Counted from the first letter of the stretch, positions 46,805-55,682 are shown. The stretch is 64,000 nt of DNA from Trebonia kvetii (GCF_007827045.1 NZ_RPFW01000001.1:1-64000), one strand, 5' to 3'. A program made the numbers and translations. Notes: generated by a model not told the origin, from the letters alone.

Positions 46805-49120
46805 ATGAGTGAGTCGGATGAGGTAGGCCAAACGCATCCAAGGGCTGCGCGGGTCGTTGGCCCCGATGCCGCCGCGAAAACGGATGCTGTTATTACGCCG
46901 ACAAGCCGGGGTCCGGCCGGCCTGACAGAAAGAATTGCCGTGGCGAGCGCCAGCCGAGCGCGCCGCGTGCTTGTGATCTGGGGGGCTGCCGTGGTGGTGG
47001 CGCTGATTCTCATCGGCACCTCGCTCAGCGGCCTGTCGACTAGTGCCCATGTGGTGGGGACCACGCAGTCCAGCCAGGCCGCAGCCCTCTACGGCCAGGC
47101 GATGGGTGCCTCGGCTGGCCAAAGGCCGACCGATGTGATCGTGGTCAGCTCGAAAAGCTCAGCTGTCGGCGACCGCAACTTCCAGAAGTCCGTGGCCGAT
47201 CTGGTGGCTCAGGTCCGGACGAGCCCGGGCGTCACGCATGTGGCGGCGGATCTGAGTGCTGGAAGCCAGTTCGTCTCCTCCGACCAGCACGCGGCGCTGA
47301 TCGCGCTGCGGGCCGCGAATGACGCGGACATAAAGCCAGTGGTGCGGGACGTCCAAGCGGCAAACGGCAGCGGCGAGTTCTCCGTGGCCGTCTACGGCGA
47401 CCACACGGTCGGGAATGACTTCACGACGCTATCGGCGAGCGACCTCCAGCACGGGGAACTGGACTTCGGGCTGCCGATCGCCATCGTCATCCTGCTGCTC
47501 GTGTTCGGCGCCGTGGTCGCCGGCTTGGTGCCGGTGCTCATGGCTTTGCTCTCCATCATCGTCGGCCTGGGTATCGCTGCGCTCCTCGCCCGCGAGTTCA
47601 GCCTCTCCGTCTTCATCGTCAACATGATGACCGGGATGGGCCTGGCCCTCGGCATCGACTACTCGCTGCTCATGATCTCGCGCTTCCGGGAGGAACGCGG
47701 CCACGGCCATGGCAAGCAGGCGGCGATCCGGGTGACCGGAGCCACCGCTAACCGCGCCGTGCTCTTCAGCGGCAGCACTTTCGTCGTCGCCCTGCTCGGC
47801 ATGCTCCTGGTACCGGTGACCATCCTTCGCAGCCTGGCCGCCGGAGCGGTGATCGTCGGCGTGGTATCCGTCGCCGTCGCGCTGACCCTCCTGCCGGCGA
47901 TGCTCAGCCTCATGGGCGACCGGGTGAACTCGCTGCGCCTACCCATCGTGGGCAAGAACCTCGGGCGCTCCGACGCTGCCGAGGCCCGGATCTGGACAGC
48001 CGTGACCAGTAGGGTGATGCGCCGTCCAGCCGTGAGCCTGGCACTAGCGGGAGGACTCATGGTCCTGGCTGCGGTACCGGCGCTCGGCCTTCACACCGGT
48101 CAGAGCGGAGTGGCCACGCTGCCTGACAACCTGCCGTCCAAACAGGGGTACCTGGCCGTCCAGCGTTACTTCCCGAGCCAGAGCCAGGATCCGGTCGAGA
48201 TCGTCTCGGTGGGAGGGACCGGCAGTGCCCGGTCAGACCTCGCGAAGCTCGAAGCCGTGCTCGCCGCCGACCCGCGCTTCGGGCCCGGTGTCGTTCAGGC
48301 CTCGCCTGACGACAAGATCCTCACACTGACCGTTCCCATCCGGGGTGACGTCGTCTCCAGCCAGGACGTAGCGGCTGTACTCAGCTTGCGCCAGCAGCTG
48401 ATCCCATCGGCGTTCGCCGGTTCCGGCGCAAAGGTGTACGTCGGAGGAAAGACCGCCGATGAGGCCGACTACTTCCATGCCGTTAGCAGCCCGACTCCGT
48501 ACGTGCTGGCATTCATACTGGGACTCAGCTTCCTTCTGCTGATGCTGGCCTTCCGGTCGCTGACGATCGCGGCCGTCTCGGTGCTGCTCAACCTGCTGTC
48601 TGCCGGGGCCGCCTACGGCCTCCTCACACTCGTGTTCATTCACGGGGTCGGCGCGGGCATCTTCGGGTTCCAGAAGGTTCCCGTCATAGATGCGTGGGTC
48701 CCGCTGTTCATGTTCTCGGTGCTGTTTGCCCTCTCGATGGACTATCAGGTCTTCCTGATGAGCCGGATCAAGGAGCGCTATGACCAGTGCGGCTCGACAC
48801 GCGAGGCGGTGGCGGGCGGTGTCGCGTCCACGGCCAGGATCATCACCGGCGCGGCGCTGATCATCGTTGCGGTGTTCGCCGGCTTCGCTCGCGGGCAGCT
48901 CCTGCAGTTCGAGGAGATGGGCTTCGGCGTGGCGGTAGCCTTGATCCTGGATGCCACGTTGATCCGCTTGGTCATCCTCCCGAGCACCTTGAGCTTGCTC
49001 GGTCAACGCAGCTGGTACCTGCCGCGCTGGCTGGACTGGCTGCCGCACCTCCAGGTGGATTCACCCGAGGCACCCCCTATCGACCATCCCAGAGCCGCAG
49101 GAGCACCCAGCCCGGCCTGA
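46805..49120 (+). CDS. MMPL/RND-family transporter
   Basis: 771 residues with two homologous halves. The first has a membrane helix at about 57-78, an outside loop to about 220, then five helices. GLALGIDYSLLMISRFREER carries the first GxxxDY motif, and the second half has ALSMDYQVFLMSRIKERY. The size matches short MmpL proteins. Such pumps move lipids or hydrophobic compounds outward using the proton gradient. GAGAGG lies before the ATG. Its position after lipid synthases and WS/DGAT genes suggests export of their product. Its TGA overlaps the CTG proposed as the start of the following flavodoxin gene. Confidence 0.88.
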   Translation: MSESDEVGQTHPRAARVVGPDAAAKTDAVITPTSRGPAGLTERIAVASASRARRVLVIWGAAVVVALILIGTSLSGLSTSAHVVGTTQSSQAAALYGQAMGASAGQRPTDVIVVSSKSSAVGDRNFQKSVADLVAQVRTSPGVTHVAADLSAGSQFVSSDQHAALIALRAANDADIKPVVRDVQAANGSGEFSVAVYGDHTVGNDFTTLSASDLQHGELDFGLPIAIVILLLVFGAVVAGLVPVLMALLSIIVGLGIAALLAREFSLSVFIVNMMTGMGLALGIDYSLLMISRFREERGHGHGKQAAIRVTGATANRAVLFSGSTFVVALLGMLLVPVTILRSLAAGAVIVGVVSVAVALTLLPAMLSLMGDRVNSLRLPIVGKNLGRSDAAEARIWTAVTSRVMRRPAVSLALAGGLMVLAAVPALGLHTGQSGVATLPDNLPSKQGYLAVQRYFPSQSQDPVEIVSVGGTGSARSDLAKLEAVLAADPRFGPGVVQASPDDKILTLTVPIRGDVVSSQDVAAVLSLRQQLIPSAFAGSGAKVYVGGKTADEADYFHAVSSPTPYVLAFILGLSFLLLMLAFRSLTIAAVSVLLNLLSAGAAYGLLTLVFIHGVGAGIFGFQKVPVIDAWVPLFMFSVLFALSMDYQVFLMSRIKERYDQCGSTREAVAGGVASTARIITGAALIIVAVFAGFARGQLLQFEEMGFGVAVALILDATLIRLVILPSTLSLLGQRSWYLPRWLDWLPHLQVDSPEAPPIDHPRAAGAPSPA

Positions 49121-49632
49121 GCCGAAGTGTCCTTGTTGCCTACGCCACCCGGCACGGCGCCACTGCCGGGATCGCCAGCCGGGTCGCGGCTGCCCTCACG
49201 GCGGCGGGACTGCCGGCCGAGGCGCGGCCGGTCGAGGATGTTAAGGACGTCGAGCCGTACGAGGCGGTTGTCATCGGCGGTGCTGCGTACATGTTCCACT
49301 GGCTGAGGCCGGCCGTGACGTTTGCCCGGCGGCACCGCAAGGAGCTCGCGGCGCGGCCGGTATGGGTGTTCAGCAGCGGCCCGCTCGGCACCGAACTGGT
49401 GGACAAGGACGGGAAGAACGTCCTGGAGGCCACGCGGCCGAAAGAGTTCGACGAACTTACCAAGCTGCTGCACCCGCGGGGCGAGCAGGTCTTCTTCGGC
49501 GCGCGTCCTCTGCTCCTGTTATCCGGTTCTGCACAGGTGAGGCAGTGGGCTCAGGCCCATGGGCCTGACAGGTGGCGCCCTTCGGCCCTTACTTCTTGTT
49601 CCTCAAGAAGTTCATGCTCCAGTTATGTCTAA
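49117..49632 (+). CDS. Flavodoxin-domain protein (HemG-like) with probable CTG start and odd C-terminus
   Basis: The frame contains SVLVAYATRHGATAGIA, a flavodoxin FMN phosphate loop, then AVVIGGAAYMFHW and VWVFSSGPLG, as in menaquinone-dependent protoporphyrinogen-oxidase-like flavodoxins. No ATG, GTG or TTG lies in this frame near the domain start. CTG at 49117 overlaps the MMPL stop (CTGA), with AGGAG 13 bases upstream, so coupled initiation at CTG is the best reading. After VFFGA the C-terminus (RPLLLLSGSAQVRQ...) departs from family sequence, so the last helix may be lost by deletion or frameshift. Confidence in function is moderate. Confidence 0.6.
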   Translation: MSRSVLVAYATRHGATAGIASRVAAALTAAGLPAEARPVEDVKDVEPYEAVVIGGAAYMFHWLRPAVTFARRHRKELAARPVWVFSSGPLGTELVDKDGKNVLEATRPKEFDELTKLLHPRGEQVFFGARPLLLLSGSAQVRQWAQAHGPDRWRPSALTSCSSRSSCSSYV

Positions 49633-50164
49633 GGTTCGTGAGGCGCGGGCGTCGGCTACGCGTAACCGGCCGCCCCGGCTGCCGCCGCGGTGGTTCATCG
49701 TGCTGGCCTGGCACGGCCATCGCGCGCTCGTGCGCGTGACGCGCGGCCGGCTGGGCTTGTGGCGGCCGAAGCCCGACGGCTGGGGAGCGCTGCGGCTCAC
49801 CGCGACGGGCCGGCGCACCGGGCGGCCGCGACCGGTCGTCGTCGGCTACTTCGAAGACGGCCGCAACCTGGTCACCATGGCAATGAACGGGTGGGGGGCG
49901 GCCGAGCCCGCGTGGTGGCTGAACCTGCAGGCTCATCCCGACGCCATCGCCCAGACTAGCGACGGAGCACGACCGGTCCGGGCGCGTCGTGCGCAAGGAG
50001 GCGAGCGCGAGCAACTGTGGTCCCGCTGGGCCGAGATCGACAAGGACCTCGACGCCTACGCCGCGCTGCGGCCAGCGGAAACCGCCGTGGTCGTACTCGA
50101 GCCAGGAGACACTGCCGGCCCGGCAGCCGAGCTTGCCGGCTCGCCAGAGGGCGGCACGCCATGA
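49625..50164 (+). CDS. Deazaflavin (F420)-dependent nitroreductase-family protein (DUF385)
   Basis: 179 residues. LRLTATGRRTGRPRPVVVGY and NLVTMAMNGWGAAEPAWWLNLQAHP are the hallmark segments of the Ddn/DUF385 split-barrel family that binds F420. It probably reduces an electron-poor substrate with F420H2. The ATG overlaps the flavodoxin stop by 8 bases and its own stop overlaps the DUF4386 start (ATGA), so the three genes form a tight operon with the MMPL transporter. Confidence 0.8.
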   Translation: MSKVREARASATRNRPPRLPPRWFIVLAWHGHRALVRVTRGRLGLWRPKPDGWGALRLTATGRRTGRPRPVVVGYFEDGRNLVTMAMNGWGAAEPAWWLNLQAHPDAIAQTSDGARPVRARRAQGGEREQLWSRWAEIDKDLDAYAALRPAETAVVVLEPGDTAGPAAELAGSPEGGTP

Positions 50165-50874
50165 AAGCACGCGACGCCCGGGCCACCACCACCGGGCTGT
50201 TGCTCATCGGGGCAACGGCCGCGAGCCTGGTGGCCACTGCGCTCCAAGGCTCTCTCCTCGACGGACCCGGCTTCCTGGCCACTGTGGCCCTCCACCAGAA
50301 CCGGCTGCTGACGACGGCGCTGTTTCAGCTCCTCGCAGCCTTCACCAGCACCGCCATCGCGGTCACGCTTTACCCGGTACTGCGCCAGCATGCCGCCGGA
50401 ATGGCCCTCGGCGCAGTCGCCTTCCGGATCATCGAGGGCGTGTTCTACGCCCTGTCAGCGGCGGCCACGCTGATCCTGGTCAGCCTGTCCGACCAGCTCA
50501 CGGCCGGCGCGTCCGCAAACGCGTCGGCCGACCTCGTACGAGACCTGCGCGACTCCGCCAGCTGTGTGGGAATCCTCGCCTTCTACACCGGCGCCACCCT
50601 GTACTACCTCGTCTTCTACCGGTCACAGCTGATCCCCCGCTGGCTGTCGGCCTGGGGCCTGGCCGGCACGGCTCTCGGCCTCGCCGCCGGCCTGCTGGTC
50701 CTTTACCGGTCCACCGCTGCGATGTCCGGCACGCAGCTAGCGCTCAACCTCCCCATCGCCGCGCAGGAGCTTGTCCTGGCAGTATGGCTGATCATCAAGG
50801 GATTCCGGCCCGAGGCGACGCCGGCATCGACAATGACATCAAGGTCTACCCGGGCGTCGGTCACTCCTTCATGA
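50161..50874 (+). CDS. DUF4386 membrane protein, C-terminus altered by a deletion junction
   Basis: 237 residues with about six membrane helices (for example GLLLIGATAASLVATAL, LFQLLAAFTSTAIAVTL, SCVGILAFYTGATLYYL) and the FYRSQLIPRWLSAWGLAG segment typical of DUF4386. The ATG overlaps the previous stop by 4 bases. The normal end (IIKGFRPEA) is followed by ~20 residues translated from the wrong frame of a dienelactone hydrolase remnant, so a deletion has joined the two genes. The protein may still be functional because only the tail is affected. Role unknown. Confidence 0.75.
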   Translation: MKARDARATTTGLLLIGATAASLVATALQGSLLDGPGFLATVALHQNRLLTTALFQLLAAFTSTAIAVTLYPVLRQHAAGMALGAVAFRIIEGVFYALSAAATLILVSLSDQLTAGASANASADLVRDLRDSASCVGILAFYTGATLYYLVFYRSQLIPRWLSAWGLAGTALGLAAGLLVLYRSTAAMSGTQLALNLPIAAQELVLAVWLIIKGFRPEATPASTMTSRSTRASVTPS

Positions 50875-51077
50875 ATGATCATCCCGGCAAGCTGGCCGCC
50901 TTCGCAGGCGCGGCAGGTAAGGCAGGTAAGGATGCGGCGCTGCCCCGGGTGTTCACGGTCGTCAGCCTGCTCAGCGGACCGCTGATCGGGATGGGCTTCG
51001 ACGAGCAGGCAACGGGCGACGCTACAGCCCGTATTGTCGCTTTCTTCGATGAGCACCTGAGGCCACCGGCTCCCTGA
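50829..51077 (+). pseudogene. C-terminal fragment of a dienelactone hydrolase
   Basis: In this frame the sequence reads DIKVYPGVGHSFMNDHPG, the catalytic-His region of dienelactone hydrolases, and continues to TARIVAFFDEHL. The nucleophile half is absent: the upstream DNA is the DUF4386 gene in another frame. The fragment is the product of a deletion and has no start of its own. Confidence 0.75.
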
Positions 51078-51151
51078 GGTCCGCCCCCTGAACTCAGCAG
51101 ATCCGGGCGTTGGGCCCCGGCCAATGCGTGTAGAGGCACAGAACACCTCGT

Positions 51152-51328
51152 CTACATCGATGGCGCCGGATGGCCGGGGACCAGGTAACCGCTGAACGCC
51201 GCTCCGCTGAGCCACTCGACCGGGAACCGCTGGCCTTCCAGCCCGCAGGCAAGGGCGATACCAACCCCTATCGCCGTCAGCCCCACCACCACCTCAAGGA
51301 CGATCAGCACCAGCCGGATCGCGTTCAC
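51152..51328 (-). CDS. Short 58-residue membrane-anchored ORF, probably a truncated N-terminus
   Basis: A GTG at 51328 has GGAGG at a spacing of 7. The product begins NAIRLVLIVLEVVVGLTAIG, a single membrane helix, then GLEGQRFPVEWLSGAAFSGYLVPG. The WL-x-G-x-x-FS-x-Y-x-VPG pattern is what I associate with the first part of a ~130-residue actinobacterial membrane protein. Here the frame stops soon afterwards (HPAPSM), so it is either a very small protein or the start of a broken gene. The adjoining dienelactone relic supports the latter. Confidence 0.5.
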   Translation of the reverse strand: MNAIRLVLIVLEVVVGLTAIGVGIALACGLEGQRFPVEWLSGAAFSGYLVPGHPAPSM

Positions 51329-51454
51329 CCCGGCACCTCCGGACAGTCACGCTGCCCGCGGGCGCTCCGGGCGGGTAGGGGCCAAGGACCCGCTGCCCGG
51401 GGCCATTCGCTCCGGCATGAAGCCGGTCGGCGCGTCATGTGCTAACCGTCACGA

Positions 51455-52357
51455 TCACGTTGCCCTTCTTGTGCCCGCCGTCAACGTAGCGTGCGCCTCG
51501 GCCATCTGCTCCAGCCGGTAGCACCGGTCGATGACCGGCCTGATCGCCTTCGTCTCGGCCAGTTCCTTCAGCACAGTCAGGTCCCTGGCGAGCAGCTTCG
51601 GCGTTCCGTCGTCGACCGAGATGCAGGTCCCGCCGGGGGCCAGCGCCCGGCGGGCCTGCCGGAGCGCGGCTGCGCTCTTCCGTTTGCCGACTGCGTCGAA
51701 GATGACGTCGTAGGGCCGCTGGTTCTGCGTGAAGTCATCTGCGGTGTAGTCGATCACGGTGGCGGCTCCCAGCGACCTGACCAGTTCCAGGTTCGCGCCG
51801 CTGCACACGCCGGTGACGTCGGCTCCGAAGTGCCTGGCCAACTGGACGGCGCTGGTGCCGACCGCGCCGGAAGCCCCGTACACGGCCACCCGCTGGCCGC
51901 CGCGTACGCCCGCACGCCGCAGGAAGTGCAAGGCCAGCAGGCCACCATAGGGAATGGCCGCGGCCTCCTCATGCGTCAGGCCGCCCGGCATTGCCGCCAG
52001 AACCGTGTCCTGGGGCCAGCACACGTATTCCGCGTAGGTGCCGAAAACATGACGGTCAAACCCGAACACCTGGTCACCCCTGCCGAAGATGGTGACATCC
52101 GCGCCGACGGACTCGACCTCACCGGCCAGGACCATACCCAGGATGCGCCGCCGCGGCCTAGTCAGGCCCAGTGCCAGCCGGGCGGCAACCCGGTAGCGGG
52201 CCGGCAGGTTCAGGCCCCGCACATAACAGTCGCTTGATGTCACCGCCGTCGCCGCAACCCGGATGCGGACCTGGTACCTGCGGGGAACCGGCATCGGCAC
52301 ATCTTCGACCCGAAGGACCTCCGGCGGCCCGTACCTCGTACACACAACCGCTTTCAC
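51455..52357 (-). CDS. Zinc-independent NAD(P)-dependent alcohol dehydrogenase/quinone oxidoreductase, frameshifted at the end
   Basis: 300 residues from a GTG at 52357 (GGAAGGGG upstream). MDR-family features: MGMVLAGEVESVGADV-type start of the cofactor domain (here ILGMVLAGEVESVG), VAVYGASGAVGTSAVQLA as nucleotide site, and DVIFDAVGKRKS. Zinc ligands are absent, so it belongs to the quinone-oxidoreductase side. The annotated end is ...ATLTAGTRRAT. In the next frame the DNA reads YVDGGHKKGNVIVTV and stops at 51435, which is the normal family end. One base has therefore been lost or gained near 51470. The effect on activity may be small, or it may be a sequencing error. Confidence 0.78.
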   Translation of the reverse strand: MKAVVCTRYGPPEVLRVEDVPMPVPRRYQVRIRVAATAVTSSDCYVRGLNLPARYRVAARLALGLTRPRRRILGMVLAGEVESVGADVTIFGRGDQVFGFDRHVFGTYAEYVCWPQDTVLAAMPGGLTHEEAAAIPYGGLLALHFLRRAGVRGGQRVAVYGASGAVGTSAVQLARHFGADVTGVCSGANLELVRSLGAATVIDYTADDFTQNQRPYDVIFDAVGKRKSAAALRQARRALAPGGTCISVDDGTPKLLARDLTVLKELAETKAIRPVIDRCYRLEQMAEAHATLTAGTRRAT

Positions 52358-52594
52358 CCAGTGAACCCCTTCCGCCTTTCCGAGTTCCCTGCCAGCCGTT
52401 TTCTCGACCCTTACCTGGCTTATCCGGGTCATCTCAAAAGCATGTTCCGCCACCGCCGGGCAGCACAGGGCCACAAGTCACCAGGCGGGGTCCGGCCTCA
52501 CCCGTCGCAACGAGCGAACGCCGTGATCGGGCAACCGCTGCAGCCTCCCGCACCCGCTACCGCGCCGACAAACCCGATCTGGTGAGCCAGTGCA

Positions 52595-52657
52595 CCGTCA
52601 TCCGCTCACATGACAAAAGGACCAGGTCGGAAGTGATTTCCGACCTGGCCATTCGTC
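52595..52657. repeat. Dispersed palindromic repeat, copy 2
   Basis: CCGTCATCCGCTCACATGACAAAAGG-type sequence (given here only by its landmarks CCGTCATCCGCTC and GACAAAAGG) is followed by CCAGGTCGGAAG and TTTCCGACCTGG, forming a strong hairpin. It matches the copy at 9801-9866, including the 13 bases before the hairpin. It lies in the gene-free stretch 52358-52896, where I see no other feature. Confidence 0.6.
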
Positions 52658-52896
52658 GCTTTAACGTCCGGGCGCTGGCGGTGACTGCGCCAGTTCGGGC
52701 GAGGCGGCAATGCTTCGCAGTGCCTTATCCCTCACCCGCGCGGCCGAAGGCAACCCCTGGGTCGAGGGCGAGATTGGCGGAGGACATCAAGGTGCCGGGA
52801 GTGGTCACGCTCAGTACCTATAGAGATGACGCTTAATTGAACGTCCAGGTGAAGCCGGACCCGAGGGCTTAGCTACCTATTAAAGGGCCCCTGGGG

Positions 52897-55038
52897 CTAC
52901 CTGATGAGCGGACCGGCCAGGATCATGGCCTGGGCCTGGGCCAGCCCGATAGGCCGGCTGTAGAGGTAGCCCTGTCCGAGGCGGCAGCCCAGCTCGGCCA
53001 GCAGGTCGCGCTCAGTGGTCTGCTCGATGCCCTCGGCCACGACGTCCATATCCAGCGATGCGGCGATCTGCAAGATCCCCGCGATCATCTGGGCAGGCGC
53101 ACCCGGCGTAAGCCCGCTCACGAACATCCTGTCGATCTTGATGATGTCGACCGGCAGGTCCCGCAGCCGCGCCAGTGAGGAGTAGCCGGTCCCGAAATCG
53201 TCCACGGCGACCCGTGCCCCGGTCGCCTTCAGCTTGCCCAGCTCGCCCGCCAGCCACTGCCGGTCGGAGCCCAGCATCGTCTCGGTCACCTCCAGCACGA
53301 CCATCGCCGGGTCGACCGCATGGCCGGTCAGGGCGTGGTGCAGGTCCTGGGTCAGCCGGGGGCCGAACTGAACAGGGGAGACGTTGATGTCGACGAAGAC
53401 CGGCCGTCCGGCGGCGGTGTTCAGGGTGACGGCCCCGGCGACGCCCTGGCTGAGCACCCAGGCGCCCAGGTCACCGATCAGGCCCTCGGACTCGGCCAGG
53501 TGCACGAAGCGGTCCGGGCCCAGCCGCCCGAGCCGCGGATGCTGCCAGCGGACCAGCGCCTCGAACCCTACGATCAGCCCGTCGGCCAGCACGGCGATCG
53601 GCTGGTACTCCAGCAGCAGCTGCCCTCCGCCGATGGCCTCGCGCAGGTCCGCGATGAGCATCGCCTGCTGCCGCCCGGTCTCACGCAACCCCGGGTGGTA
53701 AGCGATGCGGGCGCTGGGCCCGGCGTTCTTGGCCGCGTGCAGCGCGACTTCAGTGTTGAGGATCAGATCGTCGACATCTCCGGTAGCCGCGGTGGCATAG
53801 CCGAGGCTATATGCCGGGTGCACCCGCTGCCCGTCCACAATCATCGGACGGGCGACCGCGGCGGCCAGCCCGGCCGCCAGCCGGTCACCGGCGCCCTCGG
53901 CCGCGGGCAGGTCGGCGAGTACCGCGAACCGTTCCAGGCTGCCGCGGGCGACCCGGGCGTCGCCGGCCGCGCGGACCAGCTGTCGTGCTATGCGCCGCAG
54001 CACCTCATCGGCCCCCCGGCGGCCGACCGTCTCGCTCACCACATGGAACTGGTCCAGCTCGACCAGGAAGAGCGTCGGGTCCTTCCCGGCAGCCAGCTGC
54101 GCGCGGGCGTCGGTCAGCAGCACGGGAAGGACCATCAGCCCTGTCACCGGATCGGTGGCGGTCGCGCGGGCCGCGGCCCCGAGGCGGGCGACCACGAACA
54201 TGCCCGCGGCGGCGCAGGCCACGGCGACCACCATCCCCCGGGTGTGATCGGCCCTCGCCGCCTGGATCAGCAGCCCGGCCGGGACCAGTAGCACGACCAG
54301 CGCGAACAGCCACACCCGCGGGCCGCGGTCGAGCTCCCCGTCGGCTCCAAACCGCTGCGGCGGCGGCCACAGCGCCGCCAGGCCCCAGCAGGCTAGGAAC
54401 CCGGTGCGCAGCGTCTGATACAGCCAGTCCGCCACCGGATCCGCGGACAACGCCGTTACAAAGCCGCTGGCCAGAAGCCAGATCGCGGCCGCGATCAGCA
54501 GCCACGCCGACGGGCGACGGGACACCATCGTCAACCGGACCGACAAGGCGAGGATTACCAGGTCGGCCAGCGGATACAACAGTGACAAGTTCCGGGCATC
54601 GGCCCGCGAGGCCCGCCCGGTCAGCGTCAAGAGGACCAGCACCACCACCAGCCCCGCGGCCAGCACCCCGGCATCCCAGAAGTCCCCCGACCTGGCGACA
54701 CCGCGGGTCATCCGGCGAAGCGCCACCACGTAAAGGGCGTAGACCGGAACGTACAGCACGTCGACCAGGTGCACCGGCGCCGACGGCAGCGGGTAGATCA
54801 CATCGACCGTGGTGAACAAAACCGCCGATGCGGCCAGCGCCAGCCACCCCGCCGCGTCCCTCACCGGGTACAGCACCGGCGCCGCTGCCAGGACCACGGC
54901 GGTAGCCAGCCCGAGCAGAAGCGACGCCCCGGCCGGCGACCACCACCGGCCCAGCCCCGCCGCAACGGCCACCACGACATAGCCGGCCACCAGGCCATTG
55001 ACAGGAAACGGCCCGCGGGGAGCAGCCGGCGCGCTCAC
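52897..55038 (-). CDS. Membrane-bound EAL phosphodiesterase with degenerate GGDEF domain
   Basis: About 713 residues if the GTG at 55038 is used (GGGAG upstream); the open frame reaches 55320 and the start is uncertain. Around ten membrane helices occupy the first ~300 residues. The GGDEF-like domain follows, but its signature reads GSLERFAVL, so it should not make c-di-GMP. The EAL domain is intact: FEALVRW, FVDINVSP, LEVTETML, VDDFGTGYSSL, IIKIDR and VAEGIE. It probably hydrolyses c-di-GMP, with the GGDEF as sensor. It is monocistronic. The DNA from 55039 to 55603 contains no other supported gene. Confidence 0.8.
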   Translation of the reverse strand: MSAPAAPRGPFPVNGLVAGYVVVAVAAGLGRWWSPAGASLLLGLATAVVLAAAPVLYPVRDAAGWLALAASAVLFTTVDVIYPLPSAPVHLVDVLYVPVYALYVVALRRMTRGVARSGDFWDAGVLAAGLVVVLVLLTLTGRASRADARNLSLLYPLADLVILALSVRLTMVSRRPSAWLLIAAAIWLLASGFVTALSADPVADWLYQTLRTGFLACWGLAALWPPPQRFGADGELDRGPRVWLFALVVLLVPAGLLIQAARADHTRGMVVAVACAAAGMFVVARLGAAARATATDPVTGLMVLPVLLTDARAQLAAGKDPTLFLVELDQFHVVSETVGRRGADEVLRRIARQLVRAAGDARVARGSLERFAVLADLPAAEGAGDRLAAGLAAAVARPMIVDGQRVHPAYSLGYATAATGDVDDLILNTEVALHAAKNAGPSARIAYHPGLRETGRQQAMLIADLREAIGGGQLLLEYQPIAVLADGLIVGFEALVRWQHPRLGRLGPDRFVHLAESEGLIGDLGAWVLSQGVAGAVTLNTAAGRPVFVDINVSPVQFGPRLTQDLHHALTGHAVDPAMVVLEVTETMLGSDRQWLAGELGKLKATGARVAVDDFGTGYSSLARLRDLPVDIIKIDRMFVSGLTPGAPAQMIAGILQIAASLDMDVVAEGIEQTTERDLLAELGCRLGQGYLYSRPIGLAQAQAMILAGPLIR

Positions 55039-55630
55039 CGGCGCAAGCACTCCCACGAGCCGGACAGGCCCAGACAGCCCACCCGCTCGGCTACCCCAAC
55101 AATTGCCCCCATGGCTGGACACTAATTCACGGCCGCGCAACCAACCCCACCGGGCCACGTGAACCGTCGGTAGCCCAGCACTCACGTCGGGCGCGTACCG
55201 CTCACGTCCACACCCCAGTAGACGATCAACGCCACCGATCCTGAGTGCTGCGCCCGGCAGGACGAGGACCACAGCCGGGGAACCCCCGCAGAGCCGCACC
55301 AGCGGGCGAACCCTGGCCACTCATGCGAGCCAGGCGCGGACAGCAGCCGCGTCTCTCGGTCTTCCGCTACGGCCACCACTGACCAGGGGCGCGTCCGCTC
55401 ATTTGACCACCCGTACCTTGACGCACACGGATGCGACTCCCTGCAGGCGGGCAAGACACGGAAAGGGAGGCCGGGCCGACCGCGGGTAACTGCGGCGACG
55501 GGCCGCCCAAAGGCCGGACAGCGTGCCCGCTGTATGTCCGACAGGAAGGTGAACTGGAGTCATTCGCGGTCACTCAGGGACAAAGCGAAAACGCCGCCGA
55601 CCTGCGTCGGCGCAGCTCAACGCAGCCAGA

Positions 55631-55682
55631 TCCAGAGCCTTCCAAGCTGGTCATGCGGGTTCGATTCCCGTCAGCCGCTCCA
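55631..55682 (+). pseudogene. 3' fragment of a tRNA-Gly(TCC) gene, possible attachment-site remnant
   Basis: CCTTCCAAGC has an anticodon loop with TCC. GGTTCGATTCCCGT is a T-arm, and the fragment ends in a discriminator base plus CCA at 55682. Upstream the D-arm and the 5' acceptor strand that would pair with CAGCCGC cannot be found, so this is not a complete tRNA. The minus strand reads LERLTGIEPA, a well-known false translation of tRNA 3' ends. Such 3' halves remain after integration and excision of elements using tRNA genes. A T-rich stretch follows. Confidence 0.65.

Noticed and set aside
55604..55682. Complete tRNA-Gly gene
   Set aside because: Only the anticodon loop, T-arm and CCA end are good; no D-arm or pairing 5' acceptor strand (expected GCGGCTG) is found.
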